Source: Gnetum montanum (lineage: Eukaryota; Streptophyta; Gnetopsida; Gnetales; Gnetaceae). From it: DNA of 64,000 nucleotides. The stretch covers positions 129,758 to 193,757 of the forward strand of contig MNCI01020719.1 of the NCBI GenBank assembly GCA_015680685.1. Direction: 5' to 3'. The translations under genes and the position numbers were made by a program. Positions 58,081 to 64,000 of the stretch are shown in pieces; positions within the stretch are counted from its first letter, which is position 1, and each line of letters starts with the position of its first letter. The notes beneath the pieces were generated by a model. It worked only from the letters and a program-made list of their open reading frames with translations, searched no databases and was not told the origin of the DNA.

Positions 58081-59237
58081 TCAAAAATCAAAACTAGAAT
58101 ATTAAGTAATAAGCTAATTATGATATAAAATATGTGCAACCAATTTTGCATGTTTTTTCAAATGCTAATATGTCATCATAGCTTTCTATTGCTACCTTAA
58201 ATTCTTTTGCTACTTTAAGTTCAAGCATAAATGTTAAACGTGATGTAAATGTTGTTAGAGTGGGATCCATCCTCCTAACTAACAATTAATTTTCCTTTCT
58301 TGGATTTTTCAAAAAAAAAATCAGCTGTAAGATTGTACACTTGAGGAGACATCCCTTTAATTAGAAATATTTTCATTTCCATATTGTTGGTATTCTCATA
58401 ATGATTTTCTTGATTTTTCTTGGATTAATAGCCATTGTGTTTTTCCATATTGGGCCAAGATTATGTATATTATTATTAGTTCTAATACTAATATTTGGCC
58501 AAAAGTTAATTATCTTTGGAAGGTTAATCATAATATACAATTATAGAAGCAGCAAATTTAGAAGATATGGAATACCACTACTACTTAATTCATCAAGGTT
58601 TGCTTATTGGTATTCAACACTCTTAGTTGGGTATTCATGATCCAAGATATCCTATCTACAACATGGAAGGTACATTCATCCACTATTTTTTTACTTTTTC
58701 CCTTGCTTGTAGCTCTTGGACTACATGTAGTAGGTATTTACATGGATTTTAACTAGGATTAGATGAAGTTTTATTTTGTGATACTTCTCAACTTCAAGGA
58801 TCTCTACTTCATGGTTGGCCTTACTTTCATCCTCTTATTCTCTATGTCATTGGGAAGTTTTTATGTAAAGTGATTTTTCACAAAGATTCCCTAGCTAATT
58901 TTCTTCCTTTATCAGTTCAAGATGACATCATTCAATAGTTGATATTTTAAGTGAATTACTAAATGTTTCTCTCTATAGGTTTTTTTTTATTAACATGAAG
59001 CCTTTAGTTGGAACTTAAAACTCATTTAAATGATTCTAAATAAGGACAAGGTCTGGTCCTTTTCCTACCTCTAAGGGGAGCTTTTCTAGGATTGGTTGTA
59101 AAGATGAAAATCTAAAAAGACATCTCCAAAACTATTAAGTCTTTCCTTTTTGTTATTTTGGAGTTCTCCTCTACTTCTCTGCTTTTGTACTTTAAATTTT
59201 ATTTTTCTAATATATTTAATTTTTGGCATATGATAGG

Positions 59238-59297
59238 CCCCCCTCCCTCTCCTCTCCCCCACCAAATCCCTTCCCCAACACCACCACCTCCCCCCCA
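59238..59297 (+). repeat. C-rich low-complexity tract
   Basis: About 60 bases, almost only C with some T and A, in an otherwise A/T-rich area: CCCCCCTCCCTCTCCTCTCC then CCCACC, CCC, CCCC, CCCCCC runs. The - strand has at least five runs of three or more G and could form a G-quadruplex. Confidence 0.7.
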
Positions 59298-59514
59298 CAC
59301 CAAAAGAAAAAATTGATATTCTCTATGAGTGTTAAGGTTATGAAGTATTCAAAATGGTTTTTTAAAAGCTTATTATCAATATATTATTTTTGGGACCTAG
59401 CATCCTCTTAGGCATATAGCTAATTACTTTTAAAATAGGATTAACCATAGTTCAAACTCTAATTTATTAGGGATGAGGGTGTTCAAACCCAAATCTTTTT
59501 TATGACCATATGTA

Positions 59515-59640
59515 TAAATAAGGAGATGTTAATCTCATGGTAAGATTCTTAATTTAGAAGTTTTCAATTATGATTTTTATTTTCATGAATAATGTTGAGT
59601 TACAAAGTTTAAATTTAATTTATATATTGGGGGTATTGTT
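59515..59640 (+). mobile_element. tRNA-derived SINE-like element, copy 3
   Basis: + strand: TTAATCTCATGGTAAGATTC (box A-like), a decayed box B region (TTATGATTTTTATTTTCATG), then the tail AATAATGTTGAGTTACAAAG and TTTAAATTTAATTTATATA, parallel to copy 2. More diverged than copies 1 and 2. Confidence 0.5.
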
Positions 59641-59734
59641 TTTTGAGCAATCACATAAGGGTTAGTAACACAACACCTTCACCATAGTAAGGTAGATGTG
59701 GCCTAGTAAACAAGAGTATCTCACCAAAAGGTTA

Positions 59735-59830
59735 CTCCATTACTATCACACCCAAAGGCAAAGGCTAGAATTAAATCCACAACTTCCCCAGCATGAGGTT
59801 AGTGTATTGACTACTATGCTATATCTTAGT
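59735..59830 (-). mobile_element. Second tRNA-like (SINE head) sequence
   Basis: - strand: ATAGCATAGTAGTCAATACA (box A-like) followed about 35 bases on by GTGGATTTAATTCTAGCC (box B-like). Its continuation (TTTGCCTTTGGGTGTGATAG) differs from the copies above, so it may be another SINE family. Not a functional tRNA: no cloverleaf can be drawn. Confidence 0.4.
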
Positions 59831-59977
59831 GATAAATATTATTTCAAAAGTTTCAAGTTATAAACCCTCCCTTCCTTAAGATTAGTTGTATGACCATACA
59901 ATTTATTTTTAATGAACCAACAAATTATCAATTTACCTAGTTATTCATTTGTAACTGCATACTTCCAAAAGCACTAC

Positions 59978-60924
59978 TGATGAGTGGCGAGGTACCCCTA
60001 CACTCAACTATATGAAACGAGCATAGCACGCGCAATCTGGTCGAACTCCACAAACTAAATGCCTAAACACCGCAAGGAACACTTGGGGTTAATTAATCGT
60101 TGTCTTCCCAGACTTACTTGTTGTTGTCACTGTGTATGGCTAAGTAAGTCCGAGGCATATGATTTTTTGGGTATTTTCTGGTTTATCTCCTATGCTAAAC
60201 GGTGAAGGGTTGAGAGACTAAAAATAATTCTAATTACAACACTAAGTCCTAGTGTCAGCATCCATTCCCACATGTCGTACACACCCTAAAGTGTGCAACT
60301 GTGGCTACCAAATGCTAATTGTTACTGGGATTACCACACGTAACGCATGTGCTCGAAGTAGTCGTACTGAGGCACCTAACTAGCCTAACTGTGACAAGCA
60401 GCCGATTCCTTGACTAGCCGTACACATCCGTAGATGCTCGTAATCAAGTCGTACTTGTCCCACGTTCTAGGAGGTAAGGGTGAGAGAATCTAATCGCGAT
60501 GAGTAGCCGATTCCTTGGCTAGCCATACACGTTCGTCAACGCTCGTAACCAAGTCGTACTCATGCCGTGTTACTAGGAAAGCAAGAAATAACATTAAATA
60601 AACCTATCCATGTACTGCAAAGTTGATCCACAAAGCTCATCTTTATTGCCGTACACAACTTGCGTTCAGGTACAAAGCTGCTCGAATAAAGAAACGTTCA
60701 CTTGGGGGACTCCTACTGTAGGCACATGGAAAATATTCTATCTCTAGGGTGATCAATCCGCCAAAGCTTTGCTACTTTATGCCTATGATTCAAATGAGGG
60801 GAGTGCTACCTCTTATTTATAGATTTGGCAGCGGACCGCGATATCGCGTACGCGATATCGTAGGGAACGACGCGATATCGCGGCGGAATGCGATATCGCG
60901 GCTTGTGCATATCGCGTCTCATCA
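59978..60924 (-). repeat. 3' LTR of element D (947 bp)
   Basis: U5 end TGATGAGTGGCGAGG, U3 end CGTCTCATCA at 60924, followed by the polypurine complement TACCCCCATGACT (60925-60937). TATA box 60821-60814. A segment with TCGTAATCAAGTCGTACT is duplicated inside U5-R (60360-60460 against 60470-60570). U3 has four near-perfect CGCGATATCGCG motifs. Confidence 0.92.
60836..60918. promoter_or_regulatory. U3 palindrome array of element D
   Basis: A perfect 22-bp palindrome at 60839-60860 (half-site CGATATCGCGT) is followed by GCGATATCGCGG (60872), GCGATATCGCGG (60890) and a half site CATATCGCG (60908). Regular spacing of about 18-31 bases between GATATC centres, next to the TATA box, fits a multi-site protein-binding region. 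Confidence 0.6.
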
Positions 60925-61139
60925 TACCCCCATGACTAAATGAAAACTCATCCTCGAGTTCCTTACAATAATATCAGGTAGGTATGGGATTATTGAGGGG
61001 AATGGAACTAATGGAATGACATGTGAACGGTTCATTATTACAAGACTTGACAAAACTGGTGTTCATGACAACAAGGGTGAACACCTTATTACAATGACAT
61101 CAGGCCACATTTGGCAGCTGAGAGAAAAGAGGAGAGAGA

Positions 61140-61307
61140 AGAGAAGAGAAGAAGAGAGAAGAGTCTTGCTGCTGCCAACACCTAGATTATGCCTTCCATC
61201 ATTCATCCGTCAGCGCATCATCAATCTTGCTCCTTGCATAGCTGCTTCAGTGCTGCTCCATTCCAAATGTTTGCTCCAGATCCATTCCGTTGTTGTATGA
61301 TTGCCAT
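61140..61307 (-). pseudogene. Vestige of the 3' ORF in element D
   Basis: A start in the standard context (CAGATGGCAATC, 61307) then short open text homologous to E 1969-2200. It stops within 40 codons, although a longer frame with few stops (GSSKTLL-like, down to about 61090) exists. It lacks the conserved domain. It may be a leftover or a very short peptide. Confidence 0.4.
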
Positions 61308-61309
61308 CT

Positions 61310-62625
61310 GCACATACAACACAATCATATATTAGCAAGGGTAATTGAATCATTAAGTAAATAATACCTTGCTTCGGTGTAGGTTCATTGGCTAGGTTGT
61401 GGTATGGTTGATATGGACCTAGGAATATGCTACTGATGACTACCGAAGATGTAGGGGTTAGGAAGAAAAACAAAAAAAATTTGGGGCTTAGGAGAAAAAT
61501 TGAAAAATTAGGCCCCGTACCCCCATGACTAATCGCGAACCTCCGGTAGCGTTAGAATGGAGAAAGAAAAGGAGTAAGAAAGATAGGTAAAAAGGGACAA
61601 CTATGGCATCAATGAAAGGGATGTCAGGATGGGAATGAACAAAAATAAAATTAATTGCAAAATGTTAAGGAAAAGAAGTTAACTAATGCTCCAAATAGGA
61701 ATGTCAGTGGGTCTTCCCCAAAGTAGGCTCATGCCCTTAATGCCTCGACAATCCCACATTCAAAGAGTCCGTAGGCTCTAGGAATGTCCTTTGGAACAAG
61801 AGTTAAAGTATTAATCGGAAGAATTTATCAAAAAGAAAACAATGCATCAACCAAAATATATACACCAATGATACAACCGGCAATGACGTGAACAATAGAG
61901 AGAGGGATGGAGAGAAGAGAAATGGAATGGAATCCCAAGAACAAGGTGGTGTACAGCCCCTTGTGTGTTTGATGATTAATGTGACGTGGCAAATCTCATT
62001 CCAACTCCGGGCTCAAACCAGCCACTTCCAGTGACTTCGCATCAATGCATTCGGTTAAACCATCCACTTGGATAACAAGGATGCATCTTCAAAGAGCCAC
62101 CACCATTCCAACGAAACAAGGGAGAGAACGGGAAGCGAGAAGGGCCTTAGTTAGAGGGAACACTTTGGTTCCATAACCAGTGCTTGCAGCCCAAATTTTA
62201 TTTCGTCTAAGGGGTGTGCTTTAAATCCTCACGTTTTTTTTTTATTTTTTTTATTTTTTTTGTGTTTTGTGTTTTTATGCGTGGGGACCATACCATGCAA
62301 AGACTTCTTTATTTTTATTGTCTCAGCTTCCGAAGAATGGGTAACATCGGAACGGTAAGAAAACTCAAGAAGAAAACATCTAAGTACCCAAGAGAATGAC
62401 CAACACAAAAGCATCAAGTTCCTTTGAAGTCACACCCTTTGCAATCCTTGAGTCCTTCCTTAGTTTGNAACGAACTTATAGGGTGGATACACACACACAC
62501 ACACACACACACAAAGTGGAAAAAGTATAACGAGGATGGAAAACAAAAATAGAAAAAGTTAAAGAAAATTGTAAAACAAAAATGTGTAAAACAAAAACTG
62601 AAAAAGAACTGAGGGCCCCATATGG
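61310..62625 (-). other. Spacer of element D
   Basis: Noncoding and aligned with E 465-1960 inverted. It has a polypurine-like CATGGGGGTACGGGG (61526-61512), the ACAAGGTGGTGTACAGCCCC block (61941), a pyrimidine run (62234-62262), an (AC)12 microsatellite (62490-62514) and N at 62468. About 110 bases present in E (740-850) are missing at the N. Confidence 0.6.
62490..62514 (+). repeat. (AC)n microsatellite
   Basis: Twelve AC units in the D spacer, 22 bases from a sequence gap (N 62468). Not present in the homologous part of E. Confidence 0.9.
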
Positions 62626-63941
62626 TTAGCATAGGTGGCCATCTCCCCCATGACTAAGTTGTAAGGGAGAGATCCGAAATAATGAGCATCTATTTGAATA
62701 TCTAAGAAGTGCCCAACTTCTCCTAATTGATGATCTTAAGTTGAGGGGTGGAAGTTGGCGACGCTCACGTTCCAGTGTGTCTATGCCACGATTGTTGGCA
62801 TGAGTTTCCTTAGTTCGTTCCATGCATATTTTTCTACTCCTACGAGTAGCCATCAACCATGGGGTGTCTACTATTTCTTGTGTGGTTGCTACATATAGGC
62901 ATCTTTGTTGCAGAGTTTCTTGGGCATACCTGTTACATGGAGACATTTCCTCCGTGTCATCACCCGATGAATCACTGTATGTGATGCATGGAACTATCCT
63001 CTTCTCGATCTATCCACATATGTTTATCTTAGAGATTTTCAAGGAAAGATCACGGATCCTAAGGCATGCGTCTGCTGTGCTTAGCCATGCCCTTCCCATT
63101 ATAATTGGGAAGTCCCCTTCGTTGTTGTTAACTTCGATCACCAGAAAGTCAGCTGGGTAGGACCAACCAAATACAGTTGTAATAACATCCTCCACCAATC
63201 CTAAGGGAATGGTGATGGAATGGTCTGCTAGCTCTAGTTGGATATTGCTCTTCTTAAGTTGTGGTAGGTTCCAGGCTTGATACATCTCTTGTGAAATTAA
63301 GTTGACTCCAGAACTTGAGTCAAGAAGAGCCCGATGTGGTTTATTTCTAGCGATCTACAAATAAATAAAGGGACTCCCAGGGTCAATTGGTTTCGTGGGA
63401 AGGTGGCCTACCTTGATCTAGTTAGTTACAGTATGTGTTAACATAACCGTATGTGTTACACTCTGTTAGACTAAAGGGTTCTCTGAAGCATTAGTGGTTA
63501 GAGGCCTATACATGTACCCATTCGCTTGTTGTTGTGAGAGTTTGTCTAGGCTCCTAGTTCTAAAAAAAGATCTCTTCTTTATACAGTTGTCGTCAGAACA
63601 AGCACTCGGTTGGATATTTACACGCTGAATATTTACAGCTCTCGCGGTGTTACATTGTTGCGGTTGGGTAGGCAATTCCCCCTACATTGTTGGAACAGGT
63701 TGTATGGGAACTACATGTGGAAGAGATGTGGGTGGAGTTAGAGGATGGACTAAATGTGAGATATCTCCTGGAGGATAAGGAGTCCTCCTGAAGTACTCCC
63801 GAACTTGGTAGTGACGTTGGGAAGTAATGTGACCCATAGAGTCACCTGGAGAAACTGGCTGCTGCACATAATAACCGTAAGGATCAAGCTGCCAGTCAAG
63901 GTATTGATGTGTTGGCGGTGGCATCCCCCATGACTTTGGGT
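62626..63941 (-). pseudogene. Gag tail and protease frame of element D
   Basis: One - strand frame (62626-63924), with stops only at 63010-63012 (TAG), 63466-63468 (TAA) and 63682-63684 (TAG). Order: proline/tyrosine-rich Gag tail (WQLDPYGYYVQQPVSPGDSMG), active-site region HRALLDSSSGVNL (about 63335-63297, DSS for DSG), LVEDVITTVFGWSYPADFLVI, GDFPIIMGRAWLSTADA (63230-63080), then a basic C-terminal extension ending SHGGDGHLC. That end is shared with E 264-464. Upstream gag is off-window. Confidence 0.8.
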
Positions 63942-64000
63942 ATTTCCACTACTNCAAGGTATTGATGTGTTGGCGGTGGCATCCCCCATGACTGTGGGTA
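63942..64000. other. Probable assembly artefact at the N gap
   Basis: Bases 63955-64000 repeat 63897-63941 (CAAGGTATTGATGTGTTGGC...) with one mismatch, directly after N at 63954. This is most simply two overlapping contig ends that were not merged. Confidence 0.7.

Larger units (their letters stand above)
54458..59972. other. Old AT-rich sequence between elements C and D
   Basis: No gene recognised. It contains two SINE-like copies, a separate tRNA-like copy, six copies of a degenerate motif (55931-57085), a candidate LINE-related stretch (57895-58080) and a C-rich tract (59238-59297). A hydrophobic + strand frame at 58401-58640 (79 aa, MIFLIFLGLIAIVFFHIG...) has no neighbours, motifs or homolog I know and is most likely chance. 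Confidence 0.5.
59978..64000 (-). mobile_element. Element D: gag-protease gypsy element, right end off-window
   Basis: From left to right (3' to 5' of the element): 3' LTR, PPT, 3' ORF vestige, spacer, gag-PR frame. No RT or integrase: the protease frame ends at 62626 and spacer follows directly. The left flank ACTAC (59973-59977) is the candidate target duplication. The palindromes of its LTR are nearly unmutated and its gag-PR frame has only three stops in about 430 codons, so it looks like the youngest element in the window. Confidence 0.88.

Noticed and set aside
58401-58640. Hydrophobic 79-aa frame, possible membrane peptide
   Set aside because: T-rich sequence gives such frames by chance; no upstream signals, homolog or conserved neighbour.

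Overview
This is nuclear DNA of a seed plant, judged from what fills it: AT-rich, gene-poor sequence packed with nested, decayed LTR retrotransposons of one Ty3/gypsy lineage. The lineage looks Athila/Tat-like: the primer-binding sites match plant tRNA-Asp, the reverse transcriptase has an FMDDFS core, and there is an extra ORF after the pol position. I found no convincing host gene, no cellular tRNA or rRNA gene and no CRISPR. Nearly every coding region is broken by stops that look like C-to-T or G-to-A decay. I could not identify the species.

Layout. (1) Bases 1-3163 are the 3' end of a + strand element (E), inserted in the spacer of a - strand host element (F). (2) F runs from 3164 to its 5' LTR at 27248-28098. 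It is split inside its gag gene by element A (6050-25737, target duplication CCATT). (3) A is a pol-less element (3' LTR, 3' ORF, spacer, gag, PBS, 5' LTR). It carries a solo LTR (11091-11940) in its spacer, and its 5' LTR is split by a 10.2 kb composite (14930-25156, duplication CTATA). (4) The composite has three LTRs, and its two outer LTRs are in opposite orientation, so both outer ends are U5 ends. (5) 28104-31135 is old AT-rich sequence with a tRNA-derived SINE. (6) Element G (31141-40324, duplication ATGAT) is a complete pol-less element. (7) Element C (41243-54452, duplication ATGTT) is the only one with gag, protease, RT, RNase H and integrase as well as the 3' ORF. (8) 54458-59972 is old sequence with SINE copies, a recurring degenerate motif and low-complexity tracts. 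(9) Element D (59978 to the window end) is a gag-protease element without RT or integrase.

How the parts fit. C shows the likely autonomous plan, in sense order: LTR, tRNA-Asp PBS, gag, PR-RT-RH-INT, spacer, 3' ORF, PPT, LTR. A, B and G keep gag and the 3' ORF but replace PR-pol with a proline-rich Gag tail. D (and apparently F) keep gag-PR and lose the rest. All would need enzymes supplied by a relative such as C. The most interesting signal is regulatory. The palindrome-rich part of U3 (GATATCGC type in most elements, TCGATG/GGCCTAG type in C) recurs inside the element next to a TATA box upstream of the 3' ORF, and each internal copy matches the motif class of its own LTR. A CATGGGGG polypurine-like tract also occurs at three fixed places per element.
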